A stretch of 40,396 nt of DNA from positions 1 to 40,396 of the IMG/VR virus record IMGVR_UViG_3300021438_000029; one strand, written 5' to 3'. The DNA is from a virus. The translations under genes were made by a program, and so were the position numbers. Below the pieces are notes generated by a model. It was not told the DNA's origin, searched no databases, and saw only the letters and a list, made by a program, of their open reading frames with translations. Numbering within the stretch: position 1 is the stretch's first letter; every line of letters begins with the position of its first letter. Below, in pieces: positions 13,661-23,672 of the stretch.

Positions 13661-14836
13661 TCACACCACCGTGACCATCACGTCAGCCGGGCTGCACGTC
13701 GGTTGCTCGCTGAAGGCCAGCACGAGGTCGGAGGCTCCGAGCGCTCCAGTCCCCTTCGCTGATTGCAGCGTGGCAATCTGGAACTTCACCGCATCCGTTG
13801 TGCCCATCAGCAGCGCGGGGCCAAACAGCCGGGTGTACAGGATGTCTTCGCCGAACGGAAGCCCGTTGATGTAGTCTGAGACCGCCTGCTTGATGGCATC
13901 AGCCACCGCACTGGAGTACCCGCCTCGCGTATGGATCGTGAGCGCGACTTTGATGGTCGCCGGGGTAGGCGGGAAGAACCTGATGGTCGAGGGAATGCCG
14001 GATTCGCCATAGACCGTGATTGACGTGGATCCATGCGTGTACGTGCCCGGCGTCTTGCGCGTCATGATCGTCTGGGCGATCTGGGTCGCATCGCCGCCGC
14101 GCACAATGCAGGCGATCGAGTGCGGCGGAAGGCCATCGGCGCTGGTTGCGTTCGTGTCGTTTTCCAGCACATCGGCGGCAGTCACCCCCGGCAGGCCCAG
14201 CAGGGCACCATGCAGGCCCGCAAGGATCGTGGTGGACGGCACAGCCACGGACAGCGCCTGACGACGGCGCAGCGCGGCATCTGTCTCGACTGCAGCGCCC
14301 GGCGTTGCCGCTGCGGCGTTGCTGATCGACTGCCAGCCGAGCGTCGGCGTCACGATGCCCGTGATGGTGCCAATCGGGGCCGATATGTCGCCTTGCTTGC
14401 GGCATGTTGCGGTCACGGTGATTTCGCCCTCGGTCGGGATGACCACGGCGGCGGGCAAGTCCCACTTGTTGCCTGCGGCGTCCTGCACGATGCCGGCGCT
14501 GATCGTCGTGCCGGCCACGCCGACGATGCGGACCAGTGCCTGAGACTTGGACGACGACTTGCGGGTCAGCCCGTTGATCTTGACCGCCGACGACAGCCCG
14601 GCGCCCTGGGCGGTGGCGGGGCTGAACGAGTTGTAGACAGCCACGGCTGCGGCGTTGGCGTCGGAGATAGCCAGCGCAAACACGGCCAGCAGCTGCCCGT
14701 CCTGCGAGTCGCTGCCGAGGTATGCGTCGGCGCCAAAAATCCCTTGGTATTTCGACTGCAGGAATTCGAGCACCTCTGCAAACGTCGGCGCCGAGATTCC
14801 GGTCGCTGTGATCGTTGGGGCGGTTGAGGTGATCAT
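13661..14836 (-). CDS. baseplate J-like protein
   Basis: A 391-residue wedge protein (Mu gp47/P2 gpJ family). It shows FAEVLEFLQSKYQGIFG, the DSQDGQLLAVFALAISDANAA segment (split), ETDAALRRRQALSVAVPST and a C-terminal domain with PFGEDILYTRLFGPAL. It joins the wedge to the hub when the contractile baseplate assembles. The start at 14836 overlaps the upstream gp25-like stop (ATGA), so both are co-translated. Confidence 0.9.
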   Translation of the reverse strand: MITSTAPTITATGISAPTFAEVLEFLQSKYQGIFGADAYLGSDSQDGQLLAVFALAISDANAAAVAVYNSFSPATAQGAGLSSAVKINGLTRKSSSKSQALVRIVGVAGTTISAGIVQDAAGNKWDLPAAVVIPTEGEITVTATCRKQGDISAPIGTITGIVTPTLGWQSISNAAAATPGAAVETDAALRRRQALSVAVPSTTILAGLHGALLGLPGVTAADVLENDTNATSADGLPPHSIACIVRGGDATQIAQTIMTRKTPGTYTHGSTSITVYGESGIPSTIRFFPPTPATIKVALTIHTRGGYSSAVADAIKQAVSDYINGLPFGEDILYTRLFGPALLMGTTDAVKFQIATLQSAKGTGALGASDLVLAFSEQPTCSPADVMVTVV

Positions 14837-15186
14837 CAGATGGGGCCGGTGATGGCTGCTGAGCCGTATTGCGTGGTGATGGTGGCGCCTACCTTCAGGC
14901 GGCGGGTCAGGCCGTCGAATGCGCTCGTGTAGTCCTCGATTCCGGACACGCCAGGCGTGCCGAGGATCCGGTCCTTGATCACTGCGTCATAGCTGCTGAG
15001 GGTGTATTTGCCGAGCACTTCGGTGCGCCACGGCATCCCGTCTTCCGTGTCGATGAAAAAGTCACCAGCGTTGAGCCTGAGCCGCGTCATAACCGCCTGG
15101 GCTACCGCCTCCGGGGAGTTGGCGAGCCAGTCAAGGCCAGTGCCTAGGCAGTAGTCGCCGCCTTCGTCGAGTCGTCGGTATCGCAT
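14836..15186 (-). CDS. gp25-like baseplate wedge protein
   Basis: A 116-residue protein, the usual size for the T4 gp25/Mu gp46-type wedge. Key segments are GLDWLANSPEAVAQAVMTRL, DTEDGMPWRTEVLGKY and IKDRILGTPGVSGIEDY. Gp25-type proteins trigger sheath polymerisation at the baseplate. Directly upstream on the - strand stands an intrinsic terminator, so its level depends on read-through. Confidence 0.8.
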   Translation of the reverse strand: MRYRRLDEGGDYCLGTGLDWLANSPEAVAQAVMTRLRLNAGDFFIDTEDGMPWRTEVLGKYTLSSYDAVIKDRILGTPGVSGIEDYTSAFDGLTRRLKVGATITTQYGSAAITGPI

Positions 15187-15201
15187 CGTTTTGGCGTGAA
15201 A

Positions 15202-15222
15202 AAGCCCGCGCTTGGCGGGCTT
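15202..15222 (-). terminator. intrinsic terminator between spike and gp25 genes
   Basis: On the - strand AAGCCCGC, loop CAAGC, GCGGGCTT is followed by a further TTT (15201 to 15199 and on). It is an 8-bp perfect stem at 15202-15209 and 15215-15222. It lies in the 59-base gap inside the late operon. Late transcription must pass it, which fits Q-type antitermination. Confidence 0.8.
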
Positions 15223-15245
15223 GTTGTTCTTGGGGCTCGGCTCGA

Positions 15246-15953
15246 TCAGTCGGGGGCTGACGTGTGGCCGGTGCCAGTTGACACCCCGCCGTGCGTGTGG
15301 CTCTTGCCGATGTTCTTGCCGTCATTGATCATGGATCCGCTCACAAGCAGATTCCCCGTGATTGACACCGTTCCGGTGAGCGAAATGTTTGTGGCGGTGA
15401 CGGTCGCAATCTCTGCCACGATGCTGGCCGCTCCCGTCGTCTCGACGTGCACGACGTGAGTGGATGGATCAATCGAGATTGAAGCTGCTCCGTCATCGCT
15501 GCGCAACTGCACTGCGGTCGTGCTGATGCCGCCGATCTTCTTTGCCTGCGACATCGGGCCGGGGATGGCAAACCCGTCGGACAGGTCATGCATCCGCGGC
15601 TCCATCGGGTACTGCACGCCGCCGGACTGCCACCATGCATCGATGCAACGGGCGGCGAATACCACCAGCACCTCGTCGCCGGGCTCGATCGGGAACGTCA
15701 GCGTGCAGCCGCCGCCGTGCGGAAATACCACAGGCACGTCAGGCAGCACCGGCAGATTGATGCCGGAGAACTTTCCGTTTTGCCCCTGGGCAACGCCCTT
15801 GATTGCCGGCTGAATCGATGCCGTGACCGCCACCGGGTCGAATGACACGACGATGCCGGGGATCGCCGTCCAAAGGCTTGCGCGGCTGCCGTCCATGGCT
15901 GCGCGCATCGCCTCCTCTTGGTCTGCATACCGCTCGCGGGGATCAATCGCCAT
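15246..15953 (-). CDS. baseplate spike (Gp138/gpV-like)
   Basis: A 235-residue protein. The N-terminal OB-like domain contains IPGIVVSFDPVAVTASIQPA and FPIEPGDEVLVVFAARCIDAWW. The C-terminal half is a repetitive beta stretch with SISIDPSTHVVHVETTG and ends in SHTHGGVSTGTGHTSAPD. The His-x-His tip motif is the iron-binding apex of P2 gpV-type membrane-piercing spikes. It overlaps the hub gene by 11 bases. Confidence 0.85.
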   Translation of the reverse strand: MAIDPRERYADQEEAMRAAMDGSRASLWTAIPGIVVSFDPVAVTASIQPAIKGVAQGQNGKFSGINLPVLPDVPVVFPHGGGCTLTFPIEPGDEVLVVFAARCIDAWWQSGGVQYPMEPRMHDLSDGFAIPGPMSQAKKIGGISTTAVQLRSDDGAASISIDPSTHVVHVETTGAASIVAEIATVTATNISLTGTVSITGNLLVSGSMINDGKNIGKSHTHGGVSTGTGHTSAPD

Positions 15954-16884
15954 TGCTTGCCACCATGCTCACATACGTCTGCGATATCACGCCGATCCCA
16001 GTGGGGTCAACGGCCTCGCAGATCATTTCCGTGTACCACGTTTGCCCGCGGGTGTCTCCCGTGTGCTGTACGTGGTATGCCTTGTAGTAGCCGTCCGCGT
16101 CGCCTGACGGAACCTTGAAGTTCTGGGCGGAAACCCAATCGGCGCTCATCTTGTATGCCTGCACGCTGCTGGCATCCAGCTTGATCTGCACGCCGCGTTT
16201 GATGCGCGGGTTCAGCAGGCACTTGACCGTCACGCCGTCAATCGTCTGCTGGGGCATGCCGATCAGGCCCGTGCCCGAGTTCAGGAGGATCGCAGTGCCG
16301 GGCAGCGTTGCCCCTTGCCGGATCAGATCGACCTTGCCATCGGAGATCGACCAGTCAACCCCGTTGGTCTTCGCCAGCGTGCGCATGTGGTCGCGCGCCG
16401 ATCCGTACAGCACCTTGCCGCGCGGCAGGGCGTAGGAAGAAAGCTCAGGGGCTTCGCCGCCCTGAACGCCGAATTTCGCCATGCTGCCAACGATCTGGCG
16501 GCGCACGTCGTCCTGAGTGGCGCCGGCCGCAAGCGACTCACTCAGAAACGAGTAGTTGTAAGCGGGGTCGCTGTCGGTGGCCAGAATGTCGAGATACGTG
16601 TCGGTCCCGGACTCGCGCCCGACGCGGATCTGCTTGATCTGGCCGGCAAAGATCATGCCTTCTGCGCCATCGTAGCCGGCAGACAGCTCAACCCGAGTGA
16701 ACTCGTTCTGAATCCGCTTGATCGTGCTTGGCGCCGCGTTGTACACGCGGATGTCGGCTGATTTTGGGGTCTGGACTGCAGCCTGGGTAACCGTGAACCG
16801 GATGTGCAGCGCCGACAGATCAAGCGCCCCGGATCCGGCTGCCCCGATCACCAGCGAGCAACGGCGTCCGAACTGAATGGTCAT
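15943..16884 (-). CDS. baseplate hub protein
   Basis: A 313-residue protein with alternating beta-rich segments: LHIRFTVTQAAVQTPKSADI, RVELSAGYDGAEGMIFAGQI, DTYLDILATDSDPAYNY and CLLNPRIKRGVQIKLDAS. This is the pattern of the hub (gp27/gpD type) in phages with DUF3383 sheaths. It connects tail tube to spike. It sits between the plug and spike genes, overlapping both. Confidence 0.75.
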   Translation of the reverse strand: MTIQFGRRCSLVIGAAGSGALDLSALHIRFTVTQAAVQTPKSADIRVYNAAPSTIKRIQNEFTRVELSAGYDGAEGMIFAGQIKQIRVGRESGTDTYLDILATDSDPAYNYSFLSESLAAGATQDDVRRQIVGSMAKFGVQGGEAPELSSYALPRGKVLYGSARDHMRTLAKTNGVDWSISDGKVDLIRQGATLPGTAILLNSGTGLIGMPQQTIDGVTVKCLLNPRIKRGVQIKLDASSVQAYKMSADWVSAQNFKVPSGDADGYYKAYHVQHTGDTRGQTWYTEMICEAVDPTGIGVISQTYVSMVASNGD

Positions 16885-17192
16885 GGCGTGATGATGTAGA
16901 GACGGGATGGGGCGCCGAGGTCGGCAAAATCCGGGATGGCGTCCGGAGCGCCATCGGTGGAGACGCGCAGCTCGAACCCAAGCCCAAGGTGGCCGTGTTG
17001 GGCCAGCAAGTCAGCGCCAGTTACAAGCGGCATGCCGGACAGAAGCGGGACGCCGGACAAGTCGGCAATGTCAAGAACCCAGCCGCCGTCATCCGTGCCA
17101 CGGTACAGCAGCGTGAACTGGTATGCCGTAGACAGCACGGGGACCGTGACCGTCTGGGGGGTTGCCGACAAGGGGACTTCAAACACGGCCAT
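16881..17192 (-). CDS. baseplate plug-like protein (Pam3 gp18 type)
   Basis: A 103-residue beta-rich protein: EVPLSATPQTVTVPVLSTAY, YRGTDDGGWVLDIADLSGVP, then GADLLAQHGHLGLGFEL. This matches the short plug domain seen in small myovirus baseplates, which closes the tube end. Start ATG 17192 shares a base with the upstream stop (TGATG); two earlier in-frame starts are less likely. Confidence 0.65.
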   Translation of the reverse strand: MAVFEVPLSATPQTVTVPVLSTAYQFTLLYRGTDDGGWVLDIADLSGVPLLSGMPLVTGADLLAQHGHLGLGFELRVSTDGAPDAIPDFADLGAPSRLYIITP

Positions 17193-17752
17193 CACCAACC
17201 TCCTGCGTGAATAGACTGCTTGAGCGTCGCAGTTCCGCTGTTCTGGGTCGGCGATGTCGCCGACGGATTGGCCTGAGCCTTGACTTTCAACGCAGTTGTT
17301 GACGTCTCGACGATGATGACCTGCCGCATCGTGATCGTCGCCATCAGCGCGGCCTCGGTGGCTTGGTCGGTCGTCACGGCAATCGAGCGGATCAGCATGT
17401 TCCGGTACGAGCGCTTGCCGGTCACCACATCGAACGGGACGCGCGATTCCTGCAGCGCCAGCAGTTGGGTGTACACGTCCTTGACCGACTGGATAGCCGA
17501 GCCGGACAGCAGGGTGCCGCTGACGATGCCGGAGATGACGCCGGTCAGCGCGAGGCTGCTATCGGACCACCCGACCTGCATCACCAGCTCGGTCGGCATC
17601 TTGTAGGCGTGGTCGCTGATCTGGGCGCCAAGCTCTACCGGGTGATCGGTGATGGTCAGTGTGTCGGTGTGCTGCTCGCTAATCGTGACGTTCGGCAGGA
17701 TTCCGCCGATGTTGCGCCCTTGTTTCAGGAGGATGGTTTGCAGTAGTCCCAT
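17192..17752 (-). CDS. Dit-like baseplate adaptor
   Basis: A 186-residue protein. The core ITDHPVELGAQISDHAYKMP is followed by LTGVISGIVSG and SYRNMLIRSIAVTTDQATEA then LMATITMRQVIIVE. It is the Dit-like N-terminal domain typical of tail proteins next to the tape measure. It probably forms the first ring of the hub at the end of the tube. ATG 17752 is almost directly after the tape measure stop. Confidence 0.75.
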   Translation of the reverse strand: MGLLQTILLKQGRNIGGILPNVTISEQHTDTLTITDHPVELGAQISDHAYKMPTELVMQVGWSDSSLALTGVISGIVSGTLLSGSAIQSVKDVYTQLLALQESRVPFDVVTGKRSYRNMLIRSIAVTTDQATEAALMATITMRQVIIVETSTTALKVKAQANPSATSPTQNSGTATLKQSIHAGGW

Positions 17753-17753
17753 G

Positions 17754-19346
17754 TCACATCACCCTCGGCGTCATGTTGCGCACCAGCGACTGATTCACGC
17801 CGGTCAGTGCGCCAGAGACAGCGCTGGCCGTGTCGCGCGCATCGCCTGCGCCGTTCACCGTGATGGTGGTGGTTTGGGTGATCTGCGGGCCACCGGTGGC
17901 GCCGAGCGCGTACCGGCTCTTCGTCTGCTCAAGCGCGCGGGTCATCTCTTCGACCGAGATCGATGCCTTGTTCACGCCGTCGCCAGCGTAGAAGCTCTTC
18001 CCCGTCAGCGGGTTGGCCACGCTGGCCCACTCCTGCGAGACAGCCAAGATTGCCGCCTTGACATCGCCGGACTTGCCGCTGAGGTAGTCCATGATCGCCG
18101 GGCGCTTCGACCCGGCCAGATACCCCTCGAACAGCCGGTCCTGAGTGGCTTTGTCGAACTTCTCCGACCCGCTCATGCTCAGCGCCTTCATGCCGGACTC
18201 AAGCGTACCGGGGATCATCTGGTACCGGCCGGCCGCCTTGAACTTGCCTTCTTTCTGCGCTGCCAGAACCTCGGCGATGGTCATGCCCGCAAGGTCTTCG
18301 GTGCCGGCCTTGTAGCCGTGCGCCTTGCCGCGGTTGACGGTGTTGTAGTCGCCCTCCCCGCGGGCGATCAGGGCAGCAAATGGCGAAGATGCCAGTCCGC
18401 CGGATGACGCCCCGCCGCGGCCCTTCTCGGTACCAACCCGCGCGCCGGCCGCTGCCGCTGCGCCAGGTCGGCCAAGGCCGTTTTCGGTTCCGCTGAGCGG
18501 CGTCACCAGCCAGTCGAAGAAGCTTTTCGGCTTCTCGCCGGGCTTGGCGCCAGCCTTGCCGCCCATCAGGTTCGAGACGGCTTCGGAAATGCTGGTGAAC
18601 TTTCCAGCCCACGACATCAACGACGCCAAGCTCTTGTCCACGCCATCGATGAAGGCGAGGAACCCCGGAAGAGCCTTGTCAGCGACCGACAGGGCGATCC
18701 CCTCCAGCCGCATCTTGATCTTGCCGAGGGCCAGTTCGTACTTGTTCGCAACCTCGGCGGCTCGCTCCATGTCGAGCCCAGCATCCCTCATGGCCTGCTT
18801 CTGCTCGGCGATCTTCTGCGCATACGCGGGGTCCATGATCGCGTTCAGCATCGTCTCATCGATGCCGAAGAACTCCGCGTACTGGTTCGCCAGCGCGTAA
18901 TCCTTCTTGCTGAGCGCCTGCCCGAACTCGACCATCAGGTCTGACGTGTCGCGCAACTTCCCGTTGGCGTCGCGGGCCTGGATTCCCAGATCCTTGAAAA
19001 CCCCCTCGCTGCCGGGCTTGGTCTTCAGCAGTCGCGCGAAGTTGGCCAGCGACGCCGCCGATGCATCGGCAGATGAGCCAAGCTGCGACGCGGCGAACCC
19101 CATCGCCTTGATGTTGCCGGCACTGGCGCCGGTGCGTTTGCTGGCCCAGTACAGGCCATCAAGCTCGTTCGCCATCTTGTTGACGCCGGCCACGAACGCA
19201 ACCGCGGCGGCGGCGGCCACTTTGCCCAGTGCGCTGATCGTCTTGCCGATCTCGGCCGTGGTCGCGTTGGCCTTCTTCTGGCTCGCCTCGTCGACCTTGA
19301 AGCCGATCTTGATCAGGTACGCGCGCAGGATGTCGGTGTCAGCCAT
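17754..19346 (-). CDS. tape measure protein with muralytic domain
   Basis: A 530-residue protein, short for a tape measure and so suggesting a short contractile tail. Residues 1-30 are the start domain (ILRAYLIKIGFKVDEASQKK). Residues 40-60 are hydrophobic. Helical parts with a membrane-like stretch occupy 60-250, and a Gly/Ala linker 285-325. Residues about 322-465 are lysozyme-like, with E331 in ARGEGDYNTVNRG and the substrate-cleft-like AAGRYQMIPGTLESGM. This domain would cut peptidoglycan during DNA entry. It follows the frameshifted chaperone, as in most phages. Confidence 0.85.
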   Translation of the reverse strand: MADTDILRAYLIKIGFKVDEASQKKANATTAEIGKTISALGKVAAAAAVAFVAGVNKMANELDGLYWASKRTGASAGNIKAMGFAASQLGSSADASAASLANFARLLKTKPGSEGVFKDLGIQARDANGKLRDTSDLMVEFGQALSKKDYALANQYAEFFGIDETMLNAIMDPAYAQKIAEQKQAMRDAGLDMERAAEVANKYELALGKIKMRLEGIALSVADKALPGFLAFIDGVDKSLASLMSWAGKFTSISEAVSNLMGGKAGAKPGEKPKSFFDWLVTPLSGTENGLGRPGAAAAAGARVGTEKGRGGASSGGLASSPFAALIARGEGDYNTVNRGKAHGYKAGTEDLAGMTIAEVLAAQKEGKFKAAGRYQMIPGTLESGMKALSMSGSEKFDKATQDRLFEGYLAGSKRPAIMDYLSGKSGDVKAAILAVSQEWASVANPLTGKSFYAGDGVNKASISVEEMTRALEQTKSRYALGATGGPQITQTTTITVNGAGDARDTASAVSGALTGVNQSLVRNMTPRVM

Positions 19347-19350
19347 CGGG

Positions 19351-20065
<715 letters not shown>

Positions 20066-20066
<1 letters not shown>

Positions 20067-20509
20067 CAGAAGACCCCCAGCAGGGTGTCAATCTTGATGA
20101 CGTCAAACACCCATTCGACCGTGCCGCCATCCTTGGCATAGGCCAGGTCCGGCTTCTTCTTGAATGCGACTCCGCGGCAGGTGGTCACGTCGCCAACTTG
20201 CGGGTTCGTGATCGTGATGAGGTTCTGCCCCCAGACGGCCGAGGAAAGCGACTGCACGGCATAGAGCGCCATCAGCTTGGCGTTGGTGGGGCTGGTCTTG
20301 AGGTAGCGCACGGTCACAGTGCCGGACTTGTCAGCATGCAGTGAGTGCATGCCTTCGCCGTCTGAACCGATGGTCATCGTGTTCTTGTCGCCGGACTGGG
20401 AAATGGTGATGCCCTCTTCAGCGACGGCCGAGCCGGCCCCGAGGTTGATCACCGCGCCGACGCCGATCAGCGTGGCCTGTACGTCGAGAAAGGAATGGGT
20501 CTTGGACAC
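20066..20509 (-). CDS. tail tube protein (DUF3277 type)
   Basis: A 147-residue beta-rich protein: DVQATLIGVGAVINLGAGSA, then GITISQSGDKNTMTIGSDGE and GTVTVRYLKTSPTNAKLM, ending in VFDVIKIDTLLGVF. Length and strand pattern fit the DUF3277 tail tube found beside DUF3383 sheath genes. It stacks in rings inside the sheath. Between it and the sheath is a 147-base gap in which I see no gene; this gap holds its ribosome site. Confidence 0.85.
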
Positions 20510-20656
20510 TTTCGCGCCTCCAGAAGTCCCGGCCGGGCCGGGTTGTTTCTGCGAGGCGCTTGGCGTCCGCGGGCTGTGTAGCCGTTGGGCGCCGCGAGGC
20601 AGGAGTGGCGATCAGATCGCCGCAGCGGTGTTGATGCAGTTCAGCGCGCGCGCCTT

Positions 20657-22138
20657 CTACCGGGCAACGTTCATGAGCACATCCGTGAAATGGATCGCGC
20701 CGGCCAGCTTGAGCGCGCACTGGATGACAGGCGCCTTGCGGGCCTGGCGATTGGCTGCGGATTGCGTGTCAACCGGAGGCGCGTAGACGTAGAACCCCTT
20801 CGACAGCGTGCCGCCGGTGACCAGCGCGCCAAATCCGTCGCCAGTCCACAAACCGGGGGCCAGCAAGCCATTCGTGACGCCCTGAGCAAGCCGGCTTTCG
20901 ATCGTCGCAAGGATGCGGTTCACGCCCTCGTCGGTCTGCGGGATCTTCGTCGTGCTGGTGTAGAGCAGATTCCAGACGGCGGTCTGCACGTCGTTCTGTG
21001 CCCAGTCCAGGCCGTGCACCTCGTCGAAGAAGTAGCCGTTGGACATCACGCCATCCTGCAGGATGGCGGTGCCGTTGTCGTAGGCCACAAAGATGTTGCA
21101 GTTCTTCGCCTTCGCCGCCGCCGCTTGGCTGGAGCGGATCACCTCGGCAACGACGCCCGGCTCGGTCTTGAACTTCAGCGTCAGCGTGGTGTTCTGGCCA
21201 TCGAAGTTGACGGTGAACGCCCGCCCAAAGCTGCTGGCCGCGGCGTGCGCGTGGCTGCCGCTGTACTGCACGAAGGTGCGTTTGTAGTTCAGGGCCTTGA
21301 GCTGGCTGGCGATGTCGCTGGTGCTCAGCGGGTCGATCACGGCTGTGTTCTGAGTCGTCACGCCGAAGATGCGCGACGCGCCGGAGCCTTCGATGAAGCC
21401 GGCGACCGCGATCGTGTCGGCGTCGGTCACGCTCGGCGCGGCGACATAGAGGCCATACCAGGCGTTGCTCATGTCCGCTAGGTTCTGCACGGCAGCCAGC
21501 AGCGTCTCCGCCGCGAGGCCCGCCACCGGGGCGGCAGCCTGCCCGGTCTTCAGGCGCAGCAGGTCGGCCAGGTCAGAACCGGAGCCGGGCGCGGTCGCAT
21601 AGGTCAGCGTCGAGGCCGTGCCGGTCGTGGCGCTGGTGACGCGGAAGCGCTTCATCGTCGCGTCCCACGTCACCGTGGCCGAGCCAGCCAGCGCAGTCGT
21701 GACGGCCGATGCGACGCCATTCAGGTTCGTGACGCCGGTCAGGCTGATCGCCGTCAGCGTCTTCACAGTGCCGTTGACAGTGATGGTCAGCCCGCCCGAC
21801 GAGATCGCCGTGAAGTTGCTCACGGCCTGCTGGGTGGCCGTCAGGATGCCGCCGTTCAGCACTGCGGCCGAGGCGGTCTGTGCCCACCGGCCGATGTAGC
21901 AGACGGATGGCTGCGGCGACTGGCCGAAGTACAGCGCGGCGGCTTGGTACTCGGGCGCGCTGCCGAAGTCGGTGGCCACGTCATCCAGCGACGTGTACAG
22001 GCGCATGCGCTCAGTCGTGTCGACCACCGACGACGATCCGAGGATCAGCAGCGAGCCGAAGTTTCGGGTTGCCGCAGCGGTCGGCGACATGATCACCTGC
22101 ACGTTGACGACTGAGGAAGTGGGAAGTCCGTTTGCCAT
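20657..22138 (-). CDS. tail sheath protein (DUF3383)
   Basis: A 493-residue contractile sheath. Signs are SSVVNVQVIMSPTAAATRNF, the LLILGSSSVVDTTERMRLYTS segment (split), YFGQSPQPSVCYIGRW, a subdomain with Thr/Ala-rich strands (residues 90-200), FVQYSGSHAHAAASSFGRAF and a C-terminal FTDVLMNVAR. Presence of a sheath shows this is a myovirus. ATG 22138 has a purine-rich region upstream. Confidence 0.88.
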   Translation of the reverse strand: MANGLPTSSVVNVQVIMSPTAAATRNFGSLLILGSSSVVDTTERMRLYTSLDDVATDFGSAPEYQAAALYFGQSPQPSVCYIGRWAQTASAAVLNGGILTATQQAVSNFTAISSGGLTITVNGTVKTLTAISLTGVTNLNGVASAVTTALAGSATVTWDATMKRFRVTSATTGTASTLTYATAPGSGSDLADLLRLKTGQAAAPVAGLAAETLLAAVQNLADMSNAWYGLYVAAPSVTDADTIAVAGFIEGSGASRIFGVTTQNTAVIDPLSTSDIASQLKALNYKRTFVQYSGSHAHAAASSFGRAFTVNFDGQNTTLTLKFKTEPGVVAEVIRSSQAAAAKAKNCNIFVAYDNGTAILQDGVMSNGYFFDEVHGLDWAQNDVQTAVWNLLYTSTTKIPQTDEGVNRILATIESRLAQGVTNGLLAPGLWTGDGFGALVTGGTLSKGFYVYAPPVDTQSAANRQARKAPVIQCALKLAGAIHFTDVLMNVAR

Positions 22139-22152
22139 GTGTGGCGCTCCGG

Positions 22153-22737
22153 TCAGGGGTGGATTGGTAGATCAAAGCTCGGCCCGCCAGCGGCGCCGCC
22201 AAGGACTTCGGCAGACGAAATGGTCAGCGTGCCGGGGTAAGTGCGCACGGTCACGCGGCGCAGGGTGATGCGCACATCCCTGCGGCGCACCCACTGCTGA
22301 TTCACGAGGTCGGGCGCACTGATGGCATCGCCGATGCTCACCACAGCCACGCCAGCGGCGCGCAATGGCTCGCGGTTCTGTGGGATGTACAAGCCGTCCC
22401 GCAGCGTTGCCGCGTAGCGCCCTGCCGCCGGCCCGTAGAAGCTGGCCAGCACCTCGAACACCGGGTGGCGTTTCAGCGTGCTGGTGCCGCTGCCCGGGTC
22501 GTGTTCAATGCTCGGCGTGTTTTCTGGCTGCTCGCTGGCGATGCCGATGGCGCACCAGTTTTCATTCGGCTCAGGCTGCCGCGGCGTGACCGGCTGCCAC
22601 CTTGGGCGCACCATCTCGCCCGGCAGGCCAGTGATGCCAGCCACGGCGCCCTGCAGCAGCACATCAAGATCAAGGTCATCAGCCGGCACCGCCCCCACTG
22701 GGGCCAGGTAGCCGCCAGTCGCGGAGGTGTTCGGCAT
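22153..22737 (-). CDS. neck/tail terminator-like protein
   Basis: A 194-residue protein, starting MPNTSATGG at 22737. It shows DLDLDVLLQGAVAGITGLPG, NENWCAIGIASEQPENTPSI (split), HPVFEVLASFYGPAAGRYA and a C-terminal VRITLRRVTVRTYPGTLTI. Position directly before the sheath, its size and the strand pattern suit the tail terminator or neck protein of this phage group. This start is chosen because it falls just after the upstream stop; a longer frame to 22842 would overlap that gene. Confidence 0.6.
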   Translation of the reverse strand: MPNTSATGGYLAPVGAVPADDLDLDVLLQGAVAGITGLPGEMVRPRWQPVTPRQPEPNENWCAIGIASEQPENTPSIEHDPGSGTSTLKRHPVFEVLASFYGPAAGRYAATLRDGLYIPQNREPLRAAGVAVVSIGDAISAPDLVNQQWVRRRDVRITLRRVTVRTYPGTLTISSAEVLGGAAGGPSFDLPIHP

Positions 22738-22739
22738 GG

Positions 22740-23111
22740 TCAGCCTCGCAGTTGGATCAGGTCGCAGTCGGCGCTGATGAAGCCGCGCCCGAAGTGGCCC
22801 CAGTCCTTGACGGATGAGACGGTGTAATCGCGTCCCCGCCATGCCACGACATCAGCATCCTCGGCATCGCTGCCTGGGATCAGGTTGAACCGCGTGTACA
22901 GGGTAATGCTGCCCGACGTGCGCGAGCCTTCCGCCAGCCGGTTCAGGCGGTCGCCCGATGCCGAGATCACGACCGCGCTGAACTCCGTCTCCGTGGGGTC
23001 GTTGCTGGCGATTCCCGACGCGCTCACGGTCTGGGTCATGCGCTTGCAGATCAGGCCGTCGTCCCGGAAATCCGGGTCGTCGAGGATTTCCGAAACGTCG
23101 AGGTCTGCCAT
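22740..23111 (-). CDS. head-tail/neck completion protein
   Basis: A 123-residue protein: VSEILDDPDFRDDGLICKRM, SITLYTRFNLIPGSDAEDAD and DYTVSSVKDWGHFGRGFISA. The conserved layout (DPDF start, Arg/Thr-rich strand, DWGHFG..GF end) recurs in myovirus neck modules, but I know no defined activity. It is between two neck genes with gaps of two and three bases, so its virion role is likely. Confidence 0.6.
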   Translation of the reverse strand: MADLDVSEILDDPDFRDDGLICKRMTQTVSASGIASNDPTETEFSAVVISASGDRLNRLAEGSRTSGSITLYTRFNLIPGSDAEDADVVAWRGRDYTVSSVKDWGHFGRGFISADCDLIQLRG

Positions 23112-23114
23112 GTG

Positions 23115-23672
23115 TCAGGTCTTGCGGACGATGTAGGTGATCGAGGCGCGAAGCTGCCCCGTGTTGATCAGCGGCGTGATGCCGGCCGCCGACTGCGCCT
23201 CAGCAGCGCCCATGCCTGCCGCGATGTGCGCCAGGTAGGTCTTCTCGCCCTTGCGCATGCTCTTGGTCTGCCGGGAGTGCCTGCGGGCCGCCACCGTTGC
23301 CGGCGACAGCGCGGGATCGATGCCGGCCCGGATCACGCCCCGGATGCCGCTCACCGCCGCCATGCCTGCCGCGGTCAGTTGCTGTTCCACGATCGCCGGC
23401 TTCCCGTCGAGTGCAGCAAACGCCGCCCCCTTCAGCCGCCCGGCGATCCGGTCCTCTGCGCCACGGATGCCCGGCACCATGAACGGGCGCGCGGGGATGT
23501 TTGAGGCCGGCGATCCGTTGTCATGGATGTATGCGAGCGTTGCGTTGTTCACTGGGCCTTCGCGCGATGCGTTGGCTTCTGGCACGCCCACCAGCACGTC
23601 ACGCCGGACCAGCTCGGCCATCGCCTTCATGAGCGCGGGCAGGTTGTCGGTGACGAGGGATTTGTCAGCCAT
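23115..23672 (-). CDS. HK97 gp10-like tail completion protein
   Basis: A 185-residue protein starting MADKSLVTD at 23672. Signs are RDVLVGVPEANASREG, AYIHDNGSPASNIPARPFMV with the IPARPF motif of gp10-type proteins, and the C-terminal GITPLINTGQLRASITYIV. By family it helps close the neck. ATG 23672 lies eight bases inside the end of the upstream gene; an upstream extension to 23813 would lie in that gene and is rejected. Confidence 0.7.
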   Translation of the reverse strand: MADKSLVTDNLPALMKAMAELVRRDVLVGVPEANASREGPVNNATLAYIHDNGSPASNIPARPFMVPGIRGAEDRIAGRLKGAAFAALDGKPAIVEQQLTAAGMAAVSGIRGVIRAGIDPALSPATVAARRHSRQTKSMRKGEKTYLAHIAAGMGAAEAQSAAGITPLINTGQLRASITYIVRKT